A stretch of 64,000 nt of DNA from assembly GCF_023702125.1 (NCBI RefSeq), contig NZ_CP098415.1:2170001-2234000 (forward strand). The letters are read 5' to 3'. The DNA is from Halorubrum hochsteinianum (GTDB lineage: Archaea; Halobacteriota; Halobacteria; Halobacteriales; Haloferacaceae). Positions 25,953-34,704 of this stretch are shown here, piece after piece. Below the pieces are notes generated by a model that saw only the letters and a list, made by a program, of their open reading frames with translations, had not been told where the DNA came from and did no database searches. Numbering within the stretch: position 1 is the first letter of the stretch; every line of letters starts with the position of its first letter. The position numbers were made by a program, and so were the translations under genes.

Positions 25953-27554
25953 ATGGAGTGGCGTGATCTCGTGGATGAGTTGAGTACATCTCAATCTCTC
26001 ATTGGGGGAGCAGCACTGCTCGAATTGGTTACGCGATTACCCAGTGACACTCTCGCGGCAGTGCTTTCGGTGGGAAGTGGTACACTTGGCACGCAACTGA
26101 TCGCATCTACGACCACTTGGGTATTGTTTGCGATTATCTGTTACAAGTTCACACCACTCATCTACTCGCTTCTCGATCCAGTACCAAGCGGAGAGTTTGG
26201 GTTCAAACTCATTTTTACTTCTCTAAGTACCGCAGCGGGGATTCTGTTCACGTATCTCGATAGTTCGAGATTCACCGTCGGAATTCTCGTTTTGGTACTA
26301 GTCGGGGTTGTGGTACTCCTCGCGTATTTTCAGTGGGTTAGGGAGTGGTCACTTCTTGCCCCGGACAATCGGAGTTTGGTGATTTTAGAGTTTTTCACCC
26401 CACAGGAGAACATTACCGAGGAAATCGAAACGGACGTGAATCGGTCCGGTGTTCTTGGAGTGATAGGTTCAGCCCTGTATCTATTGGCGTTGGGCCTGTT
26501 GTTGATCTTTCCAGTGTTTTTGACCGGTCTCTTGTCTCAGGTACTCGTATACGCGTATCCAGTGCCCGATCTAATCTTTCTGGGATGGGTAGTAGGGGGG
26601 TTTGTCTCCTCAAAGCTGTTAACTGAAGAAAACAAACCAGATTTTTTTGACGTAGAAGTTGATATTGAAAAATATCTTTTAGATGTACTCGAACACGCCA
26701 CCCGAAGTACCCAAGGAATGTTTCTAACGTCTTTCATCCTTCTGGGAATATTGAGTTCTGCTGGGAAGATATTCTTAGCAGTTACCGCAGGAACCATCCT
26801 AATACAGTCTTATCTAACCGCTTTCGGAATCTCGTTATTTGAATTCGGAACTCGGCCTGTCACGTTAATCTCCGGGGTCACGGGTATCGTGACTCTACTG
26901 TTCTCCGTTGGCGTCTTCTCGTCTTGGGCCTGGATCCGTGAATTTCAGCGCCTCCCGTATTACCTCGACAGTTGGGAAGACAGGGAGTCAGCAGGCAGCG
27001 AACTTCCCTCACGACCGGTCGGATTTCTCCTTGTGCCGATGACCACCTTCGCTGTTATCGCCCTTTACGTCAGCACGTTCCCCAAAGAATCTCTTTCCGT
27101 GATTGACTACGGCTTCGCCTTTGGATGGCCGATATTCCTACTCCCAGGCTGGTGGGCGGTCTCAAGATCCGAACGCTTCCAGCCAGTCACCCGCGAAAGT
27201 CTCTGGATAATCTCCGGGCTCTATCTTGAGGCGCTCTCATTGTGGCCAATCGCTAATTTCGCTAACGGTGAAGCCGAATCAGCATCGGTGTCGTCGATTT
27301 CCAGTCTGCCCGGGTTTACTCTGTTTTTATTGTTCCTACTGGCGACTCCTTCTTTAATACCATATGTGTCTCGGTACGAGCAGGACGGAAATCGTAACTA
27401 CCTGCTTGTTTGGTTCTTTCTTGTTGCTACCTTCTTTGCGATTGTATTCTCTTCAATCGTTTCAGGGGGGCTTCGGTTACAGTTACAGATTCTTGCGGGA
27501 GTCACGTTCGTTGGTGGACTGGCTCTCGGTGTCGTTCGGTATTTTGACCTGTGA
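25953..27554 (+). CDS. AT-rich orphan polytopic membrane protein (533 aa)
   Basis: A protein of 533 residues with roughly 12 or more hydrophobic segments spread over its length; charged loops (DNRSLVILEFFTPQENITEE; NKPDFFDVEVDIEKYLLDVLEH) separate them. I recognise no family or motif. Base composition is far lower in GC than all flanking genes and codons are mixed (TTA, AAT, GTA and TCT are frequent), a strong sign of recent acquisition. It starts at ATG 25953 (GTG one codon earlier is possible), downstream of an AT-rich promoter region, and ends 264 bp before tRNA-Pro. A transport or defence role cannot be told from sequence. Confidence 0.82.
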   Translation: MEWRDLVDELSTSQSLIGGAALLELVTRLPSDTLAAVLSVGSGTLGTQLIASTTTWVLFAIICYKFTPLIYSLLDPVPSGEFGFKLIFTSLSTAAGILFTYLDSSRFTVGILVLVLVGVVVLLAYFQWVREWSLLAPDNRSLVILEFFTPQENITEEIETDVNRSGVLGVIGSALYLLALGLLLIFPVFLTGLLSQVLVYAYPVPDLIFLGWVVGGFVSSKLLTEENKPDFFDVEVDIEKYLLDVLEHATRSTQGMFLTSFILLGILSSAGKIFLAVTAGTILIQSYLTAFGISLFEFGTRPVTLISGVTGIVTLLFSVGVFSSWAWIREFQRLPYYLDSWEDRESAGSELPSRPVGFLLVPMTTFAVIALYVSTFPKESLSVIDYGFAFGWPIFLLPGWWAVSRSERFQPVTRESLWIISGLYLEALSLWPIANFANGEAESASVSSISSLPGFTLFLLFLLATPSLIPYVSRYEQDGNRNYLLVWFFLVATFFAIVFSSIVSGGLRLQLQILAGVTFVGGLALGVVRYFDL

Positions 27555-27817
27555 ACGACAGACGATACTCTATTTCTAGTCACACCGCGGTTCTGAATCT
27601 GGTCTGTCGCGGGCGTCAGCCTGTCCCGTCAGTTTAGGACTGTTCGCGTGCCCGAGCCGGTTCCGCGCGTCGCAAAACGTACTGATCCACCGCTCGAAAA
27701 TCACACCGTTTCGGCTCAGATACACGCCCTCGTGGGGATCGACGTCAACCTGCTACTCAACACTGCTCATGCGGCCACCTACTACCAGTCGCTCACCGAG
27801 TGAAAGTGCGGGAGAAG

Positions 27818-27890
27818 TGGGCCGGCACGAATTTGAATCGTGGTTACGGCCACCCGAAGGCCGAAGGATACCAAGCTACCCCACCGGCCC
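27818..27890 (-). tRNA. tRNA-Pro (anticodon CGG)
   Basis: A 73-nt tRNA on the minus strand. The acceptor stem gggccgg pairs with ccggccc, with A as discriminator. The anticodon loop is ttcgggt between cggcc and ggccg, giving CGG. The T arm contains attcaaatt. A TATA-like attaaaa lies 26-32 bp upstream of its 5' end (27916-27922). Confidence 0.95.
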
Positions 27891-28241
27891 GCATCTGAAC
27901 GAAAGCCGTTCGTTCTTTTAATCCTTCCGAAAGGGGGCGATACGCGATGGCCGGACACCGTCCCGGTGGCACCGACACCGCCGCTGTCCCGGAAACGACG
28001 CGTGAGTCGTGGCGAACTGGTTCCGGCGCGAACGACTTCGAATCCCGAACCGCTCGGCGACACGTGAGAGACTCCGTTGGAACCAACTCCACGACCACGA
28101 CCACCGCAGCCCCACGCCTCCCCAGCCTCGTCGCTCGCTCCGGGCTCCCTTCGGTCGCCCGTCCGCTCGCGACTCCCTCGCGCGTGCGACTCGCGCCCTT
28201 CGGGCGCTCGTCGGCGCGCGCCACCGCACCGCTTGTTCTAT
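27891..28241. other. 351-bp gap with promoter of tRNA-Pro, otherwise no gene seen
   Basis: The first 40 bp hold the TATA element of tRNA-Pro. The rest is Arg/Ser-codon-like in every frame with no start-to-stop gene of normal haloarchaeal composition. It contains short GC-rich inverted motifs (cgcgcgtgcgactcgcgc, gcccttcgggcg), a type of spacer common in haloarchaeal intergenic DNA. Confidence 0.55.
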
Positions 28242-28676
28242 TTATAAGCTCTCGTCGCCGTTCTCGGACTCCGCCGCGTCTTCGGTCTCGAAGTAGCGGT
28301 CGCGGTGTTTCCGACACCCCGGATTGAACGCGGCCCCACACGCGGGACAGGCGTCGTCGTCGCTCTCAAGGTACTCACGGGCGGTCAGCGTCGTTCCACA
28401 GACTCCACACAGCACCGCGGGCTCGTCGAAGCGCTCGCGGGGCCACGGGACCGCCTCGTGGTCGGCGGCCGCGTCGTGGCAGGCGTCGCAGGGGTAGTAC
28501 GTCTCACAGCAGCCGAACCGGAGCGCGATCACGTCGACGGGGTCGTCCCAGTGGGCACAGCGCGTCTCGGGGTCGACCGCGACCCCGCGCAGCGGCACCG
28601 GAAAGCGCGGATCGGTGGCGGGCGCGGTCGTCGTCTCGCGGTCCGCACCCGAGCCGTCAGTAGCTGGCGTAGCCAT
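28242..28676 (-). CDS. CHY zinc finger protein
   Basis: A 144-residue protein. After an Ala/Thr-rich start comes the CHY-type arrangement: CAHWDDPVDVIALRFGCCETYYPCDACHDAAADH (about residues 40-74), then paired CGVCGTTL and CPACGAAFNPGCRKH (about 90-125), enough Cys/His for about three zinc ions. CHY fingers occur in stress- and ubiquitin-related proteins in eukaryotes; the archaeal role is unknown. Its start overlaps the end of trmY by 20 bp. Confidence 0.9.
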   Translation of the reverse strand: MATPATDGSGADRETTTAPATDPRFPVPLRGVAVDPETRCAHWDDPVDVIALRFGCCETYYPCDACHDAAADHEAVPWPRERFDEPAVLCGVCGTTLTAREYLESDDDACPACGAAFNPGCRKHRDRYFETEDAAESENGDESL

Positions 28677-29280
28677 CGGTGTCGAGCCAGTTGTGGACGA
28701 CGGTGATCGTATGGTCGGCGTGGAGCAGTTCGGGCCCGACCCGTAGCCGGCGCTCGGCGCGGTCGGCGATCGACTCGGCCTCCGCCGGCGCGAAATCGTG
28801 GTGATCCGAGAGCACGAAGACTGGGTCGGTCGGCGGGTCGGCGTCGACGAGCGGGTCGCCGTCCTCGTGGAGCTGGACGAGCGTGCCGTCGGGACCTCGG
28901 CCGGAGCCGCCCGCCTCGCCGACGAGCCGGTCGAGCGTCGCGTCGAGGCCCATCCGACGGAGTTCGACGCCCGGCGAGACGTCCGCGGGCATGTGGCCGA
29001 TGGCGTCCTCTTTCGCGGCGAGCGCGTCGCGGACCCGCGCGGCGACGTTGCGCTCGTCGGGGTGGAGGTGCCGGAGCGTGTCGGCGTCGAAGGTGACGGT
29101 GAACGCGTCGGCGATCACGAGGTGGACCCGGACCGACTCGCGGATGCCGTGCGAGAGGAAGACGCCGGCGCTCACGCACCGACAGAGCAGGTCGAGCCGC
29201 CCGGCCCCCGGAATGTCCGACAGCGAGATCGCGTCGGGGTCGGTGGGCACGTCGCGGCCGATGACGACAAACTGGCGCAT
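28657..29280 (-). CDS. trmY: tRNA (pseudouridine54-N1)-methyltransferase TrmY
   Basis: A 207-residue SPOUT methyltransferase: MRQFVVIGRDVPTDPDAISL start, GAGRLDLLCRCV, GIRESVRVHLVI and the C-terminal knot segment FVLSDHHDFAP match TrmY, which makes N1-methylpseudouridine at position 54 of archaeal tRNAs with SAM. It is cytoplasmic. The start ATG at 29280 fits the family exactly. It overlaps the CHY zinc finger gene by 20 bp, so the two are probably co-transcribed. Confidence 0.93.
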   Translation of the reverse strand: MRQFVVIGRDVPTDPDAISLSDIPGAGRLDLLCRCVSAGVFLSHGIRESVRVHLVIADAFTVTFDADTLRHLHPDERNVAARVRDALAAKEDAIGHMPADVSPGVELRRMGLDATLDRLVGEAGGSGRGPDGTLVQLHEDGDPLVDADPPTDPVFVLSDHHDFAPAEAESIADRAERRLRVGPELLHADHTITVVHNWLDTDGYASY

Positions 29281-29330
29281 GTCTCCGCGTCGCCCCCGAT
29301 CGTCATAAGGGGTGCGACCCAACGGCCGGC

Positions 29331-29471
29331 GTGAGCCTCACCGGACTCTGTCAGGTCTGCGAGGCGGCGGCCGCGACGGACAGCTGCGACCGCTGCGGCC
29401 GCGCCGTCTGCGACGACCACTGGGACGAGACGGCCCGCGCCTGCGCCGGCTGCGCCGCCGGGCGCGGATAG
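29331..29471 (+). CDS. 46-residue zinc-ribbon mini-protein
   Basis: GTG-started frame VSLTGLCQVCEAA...RG of 46 residues with four metal pairs in register: CQVC, CDRC, CDDH and CAGC. This density of Cys and His is typical of the small zinc finger proteins abundant in haloarchaea. The stop is TAG 29469-29471. It is divergent from trmY (51 bp apart) and convergent with pyrF. The function is unknown; B-box-like or nucleic-acid-binding roles are possible. Confidence 0.72.
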   Translation: MSLTGLCQVCEAAAATDSCDRCGRAVCDDHWDETARACAGCAAGRG

Positions 29472-29488
29472 GGGAGCGGCGGCCGGCG

Positions 29489-30319
29489 CTACCGGTGTCG
29501 GTTCAGCCGCTTTTTGAGCCGCTTGGCCGCGTCGCCCGCAGCGCCGAAGTACGTCGCCTCGTCTTCGGGGCGGCTCGACTCCTCGCCGGCGAAGATGATC
29601 CCCCGTGAGGAGTTGACGAGGCCGACGTCGACCGGGAGGTCCGACCGCGAGGCCAGGCCGTGTTCGACTGCGGCCTCGGCGTCGCCCCCCTGCGCGCCGA
29701 CGCCGGGGACGAGGAAGGGGATCTCGGGGACGATCTCGCGGACCGTCTCCAGCTCCTCCGGCGCGGTCGCGCCGACGACGAGCCCGACGTTGTCGTTGGC
29801 GTTCCACACGTCCGCGAGCGCCGCGACGCGCTCGTAGAGGGGTTCGCCGGAGGCGAGTTCGAGGTCCTGGAGGTCCGCCCCGCCCGGGTTCGACGTGCGA
29901 CAGAGCGCGAACACGCCCTTGTCCGCGCGGTCGAGGAACGGCTGTAGCGAGTCGCGCCCGAGGTACGGGTTCACCGTGATCCCGTCGACCCAGTCGAGGA
30001 CCTCGGCGTACTGTCGCGCCGTGTTCCCGATGTCGCCGCGCTTGGCGTCTAAGAGGACGGGGACGCCCTTCCCCTCGGCGTAGGCGGCGGTCTCGCGGAG
30101 CGCGCGCCAGCCGTCGGGGTCCTCGTAGAAGGCGGCGTTCGGCTTGTAGCAGGCGGCGTGCTCGTGGGTCGCGTCGATGATCCGGCGGTTGAACGCCCAC
30201 CGCGGGAGGTCGGCGTCGGCCACGTGGTCGGGGAGCCGGGTCGGGTCGGGGTCGAGCCCGACCGAGACGACGCTGTCGGTCGCGTCGATCCGGGCCGCGA
30301 GCGTCTCGAAGAAGTCCAT
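29489..30319 (-). CDS. pyrF: orotidine 5'-phosphate decarboxylase
   Basis: A 276-residue OMP decarboxylase of the longer (type 2) subfamily. The catalytic motif DAKRGDIGNT (D91, K93, D96) is intact; SVGLDPDPTRLP lies near the start, VTVNPYLG-like ITVNPYLGRDSL around 113, and the phosphate loop FLVPGVGAQGGD near 205. It converts OMP to UMP in the last de novo pyrimidine step. The gene stands alone here. Confidence 0.95.
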   Translation of the reverse strand: MDFFETLAARIDATDSVVSVGLDPDPTRLPDHVADADLPRWAFNRRIIDATHEHAACYKPNAAFYEDPDGWRALRETAAYAEGKGVPVLLDAKRGDIGNTARQYAEVLDWVDGITVNPYLGRDSLQPFLDRADKGVFALCRTSNPGGADLQDLELASGEPLYERVAALADVWNANDNVGLVVGATAPEELETVREIVPEIPFLVPGVGAQGGDAEAAVEHGLASRSDLPVDVGLVNSSRGIIFAGEESSRPEDEATYFGAAGDAAKRLKKRLNRHR

Positions 30320-30392
30320 ACGCGCCCTGCGTCGGCCGGTACACTAACGGTTTTGCTCCGGGGGCGACGCGACAGCGTCCGCGAACGGCCCG

Positions 30393-31280
30393 TCACCGCC
30401 AGTCGCTCGGAACGTACTGTTCGAACTCGGGGGATTCCGACCGGGCCACGGGTCGGAACACCGCTTCTCCGTCGATCCGGAACTCCTCGATCGCGTCTTG
30501 AGCGGGGCCGGTCAGGTGGCCGGCGAAGGCCATCGCCGACGGATACGCCACGTCGTGGCGGCCCGGATTGACGGGGATGACCGCGTACTCGTTTCGGAGG
30601 AGCGGTCCGGGGTCCTCGATGCCCCGGTCGACGTGCGCCGCTAAGTCGCCTCCGGCGACGTTGAGAAACGTCCCCCGGTCGGTCAGCGTATACGAACCGG
30701 TCTCCGCGGCCAAGCTGAGCGTGTTTCCCATTCCCTGTCCCGTCTCCCCATACCAGTCGCCGGTCGGATCGACGCCGGCCTCGCTCCAGAGCTGTCGCTC
30801 TCGGATGTGCGTGCCGGAACGGTCGCCGCGCGACAGGAACGCCGCCTCGGCGCTCGCGATATCCCGGAAGGCGGTGTCCGGGGGTAAACCAGCAACTCCC
30901 GCCGGATCGTCCGGCGGCCCGACCACCAGAAAGTCGTTGACCATCACCGTCCGGCGGTTCGTCCCGTCGCCCGCTCGAAGGAACGCGTCCTCCAAGGAAC
31001 GGGCGTGAACGAGGACTACGTCGCAGTCGCCGTTCCGCGCCGTGCGCAAGGCCCCGCCGGTCCCGCGCACGACCGTGTTCACCTGCGGCCCGAACGCCCG
31101 AGTGAACCCCGGCGTCAGTTCGTTGAGTAGCCCGCTGTCGTTGATCGTCGTCGTCGCCGCAAGCGTCAGCGACCGGACGGAGGCGGTCGGTTCCTCGTCG
31201 GTCGGGGCGGCACCGCCACACCCCGCGAGCGACACGACGCCACCGGCACCGACCGCTTGGAGATAGCTACGACGGTCCAC
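30393..31280 (-). CDS. TupA-like tungstate/oxyanion-binding lipoprotein, no transporter nearby
   Basis: A 295-residue exported protein: MDRRSYLQAVGAGGVVSLAGC is a Tat-style signal with lipobox Cys21. The mature part reads like TupA/extracellular tungstate-binding proteins: LTLAATTTINDSGLLNELTPGFTRAFG (anion-binding start), GDCDVVLVHAR, VMVNDFLVVGPPDDPAG and FLSRGDRSGTHIRERQLW. These deliver tungstate or molybdate to a TupBC/ModBC transporter, but no permease or ATPase gene lies beside it, so it must work with a distant partner. Confidence 0.87.
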   Translation of the reverse strand: MDRRSYLQAVGAGGVVSLAGCGGAAPTDEEPTASVRSLTLAATTTINDSGLLNELTPGFTRAFGPQVNTVVRGTGGALRTARNGDCDVVLVHARSLEDAFLRAGDGTNRRTVMVNDFLVVGPPDDPAGVAGLPPDTAFRDIASAEAAFLSRGDRSGTHIRERQLWSEAGVDPTGDWYGETGQGMGNTLSLAAETGSYTLTDRGTFLNVAGGDLAAHVDRGIEDPGPLLRNEYAVIPVNPGRHDVAYPSAMAFAGHLTGPAQDAIEEFRIDGEAVFRPVARSESPEFEQYVPSDWR

Positions 31281-31474
31281 GTCGGAGTTACCGGTTACAG
31301 TTACCTAATATTTCTGTGAAACCATATTCGGGTTCGTCGGCTTCGGCGACGGGATCGGGTAACTGGTCGCCCTCCGTTGTGTTCGACGCCTCGGCTTCCG
31401 GGTCGCTCGCGGGCCCGAACGAGGGCCTCACCCAACGGTCTGCTCGTCGGTATGCGTTCGGACGGTCGACTCCC

Positions 31475-32791
31475 TCAACAGGAGCAGTAGTACTCGCGGT
31501 CGACGAACTCCGTCTCGAACAGCTTCGCCGCCGGTTCCGGGTCGGAGGGGCGGTAGACGCCGGTCGTCAGGTCGCCCTCACGCTCGAAGTCGCCCGACAC
31601 CAGCCGCCGCCAGTCGGCGGCCGACAGCTGATCCCAGAACGCGTCGTCGCCGGCTAAAAGCGAGAGGTAATCGCGGAGGTACACCCACCGCGTCGGCTCG
31701 ACGCCGTCCGACTCGTAGGTCGCGTCGGTGACCGCGGCGTACGCCGCCATCGGGAGGTTCGCGCCCGCGGCGACGGGCATGGAGATCCACTTCCACGGCC
31801 GCGTGTTGACGTCGAGCAGCAGGAACTCCTCGCGGGCCCCGTCGTAGACGAACTCCGCCTCGCTGATCCCGTGGTAGCTCGCGTCGTCGAGGACGGCGAG
31901 CGCGCGCTCCTCGATCGCCGGCTCGTCGGCCGTCTCGACGAGACAGGAGGTGCCGAAGTTCAGAGGGAATCGGACCGCGGCGTTGCCGACCACCGCGAGC
32001 GCGTCGTCGGCCCCCGAGGGCGGGACGTAGGAGGCCAGCGAGTGATCCTTCCCTGTCGCGATGTCGACGCGCTTCTGGGCCATCACGGCGATTCCCGCGT
32101 CGCTGGCGGCCGCGACGACGTCCGCGAACTCCTCGCGGTCCGCGACCTCGATCACGTTGGTGCCGAACGCCTCCTCGAAGTCGCGCTTGAGCTCGGGTTT
32201 CACCACCAGCGGGAAGCCGAGCGCCTCCGCGGCCTCCTCGACTGTCGCGTCCGCCTCGCGCGTGCCGACCGCGTCGGTCTCCGCCAGCCGGTAGGTCTCG
32301 GGGTACGGGACGCCCAGCGCCTCGCAGGTCGCGTACAGCTCCGACTTGTTCAACACGTCGTCGAGCGTGTCGCTGCCGGCGAAGGGGAGCCGCACGCCCT
32401 CGGGGTCGGCCTCGGCGTACGACAGCGCCCACTCGTCCATACAGCCGAACGCGACCGCCTCGGTGCCCGCGGCGTCGACGATCGCCTCCACGTCCTCACG
32501 GAACCCGTCGAGGTCGTCGAGCGGGTACGTCACCGCCCCGGCGTAGTCGACGGCGTCCGACGGCGGCGCGAGCCCGTCGTGGGTGACGGCTCCGGCCTCG
32601 CCGTCCGAGTCGCCGCCGGCGCTCCCGCCGGCGCGGTCGAGCGCGATCACGGGCACGTCGTGGGCGTCGAGCGCCCGAGCGACGCCGAGGCCGGTGATGT
32701 GCGCGTTGCTGACGAGCGCGGGCGGGCGGTCGAACTCGGCGTCCGCGAGCGCGTCGATCAGTCCCTCCGTCGAGCGAAACCGGTCTGCCAT
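31475..32791 (-). CDS. ATP-grasp carboxylate-amine ligase
   Basis: A 438-residue ATP-grasp enzyme from ATG 32791. The N-terminal part reads PPALVSNAHITGLGVARALDAHDVPVIALDR (Rossmann-like), then FPLVVKPELKRDFEE (the lysine of the ATP-grasp fold, about residue 200) and the late metal-binding FLLLDVNTRPWKW (about 340). This family joins a carboxylate to an amine using ATP; relatives make D-aspartate or gamma-glutamyl links. The substrate is unknown, and the C-terminus ends in a tyrosine/cysteine pair (YYCSC). It is not in an operon with any peptide gene. Confidence 0.85.
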   Translation of the reverse strand: MADRFRSTEGLIDALADAEFDRPPALVSNAHITGLGVARALDAHDVPVIALDRAGGSAGGDSDGEAGAVTHDGLAPPSDAVDYAGAVTYPLDDLDGFREDVEAIVDAAGTEAVAFGCMDEWALSYAEADPEGVRLPFAGSDTLDDVLNKSELYATCEALGVPYPETYRLAETDAVGTREADATVEEAAEALGFPLVVKPELKRDFEEAFGTNVIEVADREEFADVVAAASDAGIAVMAQKRVDIATGKDHSLASYVPPSGADDALAVVGNAAVRFPLNFGTSCLVETADEPAIEERALAVLDDASYHGISEAEFVYDGAREEFLLLDVNTRPWKWISMPVAAGANLPMAAYAAVTDATYESDGVEPTRWVYLRDYLSLLAGDDAFWDQLSAADWRRLVSGDFEREGDLTTGVYRPSDPEPAAKLFETEFVDREYYCSC

Positions 32792-32944
32792 ATCCCTCCT
32801 CGACGGTCGACGCACAAAAGGGTCCGACGTACCGGCCGAGCGTGCCCGTATCGGTGAGGTCGCCAGCGTCGTCCCACGCGTCCCGACCGCGGACCGCGGG
32901 GGCGACGCGAGCGGCTTTTCAGGCCGCGTCGCCTCCGGATCGGT

Positions 32945-33520
32945 ATGACGGACCTCGACGACGACGCCGACCGCGCCGACCCCGCGAGCCCCGACGGCGA
33001 CGCCACCGGCAGCGACGCCGGCCCGACCGAGGAGCTCCCCGACCGCGTCCGCCGGGCGTTCGCGGACCACGGCTCCTTCGAGCGCGACGGCGACGGCTGG
33101 GTCTCGACCACCACCGCCTTCGACGGCCGCGTCCGCGCCGCGCCGGCCGGCGAGGGGCAGATTCGGTTCACGGTCACGGTCCGGGTGCCGACCCTCTCGG
33201 CCGTTACCGCCGACGAGGTCGCCGACGTGGTCGAGGACGGCTGGGCCGACACGTTCGAGCGCCGCGTCGTCGACGTCGGCGGCGTCACCCGCCGCGAGCG
33301 CGAGTTCGACCCCGCCGTCGAGACCGGCGGCGACGAGATCGCGGTCACCTACGCGCTCACGGATATCAACGAGCGGCGCGGCGTCGACGACGCGGGCGCG
33401 CTGATCGACTTCGTGGAGGGGACGTACGTCCAGGGCGTGATCCCCGGTTACGAGTACACGGGGCCGGTCTCGGAGCTGCTCGCGGCCGCGCGACGACACG
33501 GGAACGACGGCGCGGTCTGA
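32945..33520 (+). CDS. DUF5813 family haloarchaeal protein
   Basis: A 191-residue acidic protein. The first 30 residues are Asp/Ala-rich and disordered; then ELPDRVRRAFADHGSFERDGDGWV and a beta-rich body (IRFTVTVRVPTLSAVTADEVADVVEDGW) ending VIPGYEYTGPVSELLAAAR. The pattern matches a haloarchaea-only family I recall as DUF5813, of unknown function. Confidence 0.75.
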   Translation: MTDLDDDADRADPASPDGDATGSDAGPTEELPDRVRRAFADHGSFERDGDGWVSTTTAFDGRVRAAPAGEGQIRFTVTVRVPTLSAVTADEVADVVEDGWADTFERRVVDVGGVTRREREFDPAVETGGDEIAVTYALTDINERRGVDDAGALIDFVEGTYVQGVIPGYEYTGPVSELLAAARRHGNDGAV

Positions 33521-33597
33521 GGCCGCGAGTCCCGGGTCGGATCGGTGTGGCCCGCTGCGGTCGATAGGGGGAAGTGTCGGCGGCCCGTACGACGCCC

Positions 33598-33921
33598 ATG
33601 CTCGCGCTGTTCGGGTTCGGCAGCCTCCTCGCGCTGGTCGCGTTCCACACGTTCCTCGCCGGGGTCGCCACCCGATTCTTCCGGCTCCAGCTGTCGACCA
33701 GGTGGGGGTCGGCCGTGTACACGCTCGTGTTGACCCCCCTGCTGTTGCTCGTCTCGACGCTGGTGTTCACGGGCGCGCTCGGCGTCGGGACCGGGATCGA
33801 CGTCGGGAGCTCGACGATCCTCTTGGCGCTGCTCATCGGCCTCCCGCTCGCGTTGGGCGTGGCGATCGACTACCTCTACGTCCCGTCGCCCGAGGAGTAC
33901 GACCTGCCTGACACGCGCTGA
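33598..33921 (+). CDS. three-helix membrane protein of unknown function
   Basis: A 107-residue protein from ATG 33598 with three hydrophobic helices (about residues 3-22, 38-60, 68-90) and the C-terminal DYLYVPSPEEYDLP. It resembles small haloarchaeal membrane proteins of unknown function. It faces tmk convergently with about 16 bp between the stops. A GTG at 33574 is a less likely start. Confidence 0.7.
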   Translation: MLALFGFGSLLALVAFHTFLAGVATRFFRLQLSTRWGSAVYTLVLTPLLLLVSTLVFTGALGVGTGIDVGSSTILLALLIGLPLALGVAIDYLYVPSPEEYDLPDTR

Positions 33922-33937
33922 CGCGGTCGTTTCCGAA

Positions 33938-34531
33938 TCAGCGGTCGAGCAGGTCCGCGACGATCGACTCCACCCGCGCGATGACGTCCTCCGGCGACCG
34001 CGTCGCGTCGACGCGGTGGAACCGCCCGGGGTCGGCGTCCAGCAGGCGCTCGTAGTTCTCGCCGACGGCCGCGAGGTAGCCGTCGCGCTCGAACTTGTCC
34101 GTCCGCCCGGCGCGCTCGGCCGCGGTCTCCGGGTCGAGGTCGAGATAGACGGTCGCGTCCGGCTCGCGGGAGAACGCCGCGTGGACCCCTTGGACGTACT
34201 CCATCGGTCGCTGGATGTCGACATCGGCGCGTGCGAGCGCCGCCCCCTGGTAGGCGAACCGCGAGTCCGAGTAGCGGTCGGAGATCACCAGATCGCCGTC
34301 GGCGAGCGCCGGGCGTATCGTCTCGGAGAGGTGGTTCGCGTGGTCGGCGGTGTACAGGAACAGCTCCGCGAGCGGGTCGGCGTCGCCGTCGCCCATCGAC
34401 CGCGCCACCGCGTCGCCGTACCAGCTGTCCGTCGGCTCGCGGGTGAACGTCGCGTCGGGATACACGTCGTGGAGCGCCTCCCAGACCGTCGTCTTGCCGC
34501 TGCCGTCGAGCCCCTCCAGCGTGATCAGCAT
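33938..34531 (-). CDS. tmk: thymidylate kinase
   Basis: A 197-residue dTMP kinase. It has the P-loop GLDGSGKTT (residues 7-15), the LID-like region and [16 protein letters not shown] (about residue 85, DRY/F motif with the dTMP site), and [15 protein letters not shown]. It phosphorylates dTMP to dTDP. The start at ATG 34531 fits the family; an N-terminal extension in frame lacks similarity. It is divergent from the CNNM/CorC gene. Confidence 0.92.
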   Translation of the reverse strand: MLITLEGLDGSGKTTVWEALHDVYPDATFTREPTDSWYGDAVARSMGDGDADPLAELFLYTADHANHLSETIRPALADGDLVISDRYSDSRFAYQGAALARADVDIQRPMEYVQGVHAAFSREPDATVYLDLDPETAAERAGRTDKFERDGYLAAVGENYERLLDADPGRFHRVDATRSPEDVIARVESIVADLLDR

Positions 34532-34653
34532 GGTGGCGTTCCGCCGCGCCGAGGAATAAACGGCCCGGGTCGCGGCGGGTCCGATTGGCGTCGCCGCGGC
34601 GCGACCCGACCCGACGCCACCTCCTTTTAGTGACGGCTCCGTGAACGCCCGCC

Positions 34654-34704
34654 ATGGCACTCGATCCGTCGACCGCTCGCGAGACCGGGGGAACCGGATG
34701 GTAG
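34654..34704 (+). promoter_or_regulatory. 16-codon upstream reading frame overlapping the CNNM/CorC start
   Basis: ATG 34654 opens [16 protein letters not shown] and ends at TAG 34702-34704, overlapping the ATG of the main gene (34698) by seven bases. A TATA-like cttttag at 34624-34630 places the expected transcript start at this ATG, so the mini-frame would be the first one read. It could couple translation to the downstream gene. Confidence 0.4.

Noticed and set aside
27576-27760. Possible minus-strand gene remnant between the orphan gene and tRNA-Pro
   Set aside because: A frame ending at 27576 reads plausibly for about 55 codons (VYLSRNGVIFERWIS), but I cannot link it to any transposase or integrase with confidence.
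27891-28241. Small RNA or CRISPR-like repeats in the tRNA-Pro gap
   Set aside because: Short GC-rich inverted motifs are present but no regular repeat-spacer pattern or promoter-terminator pair can be seen.
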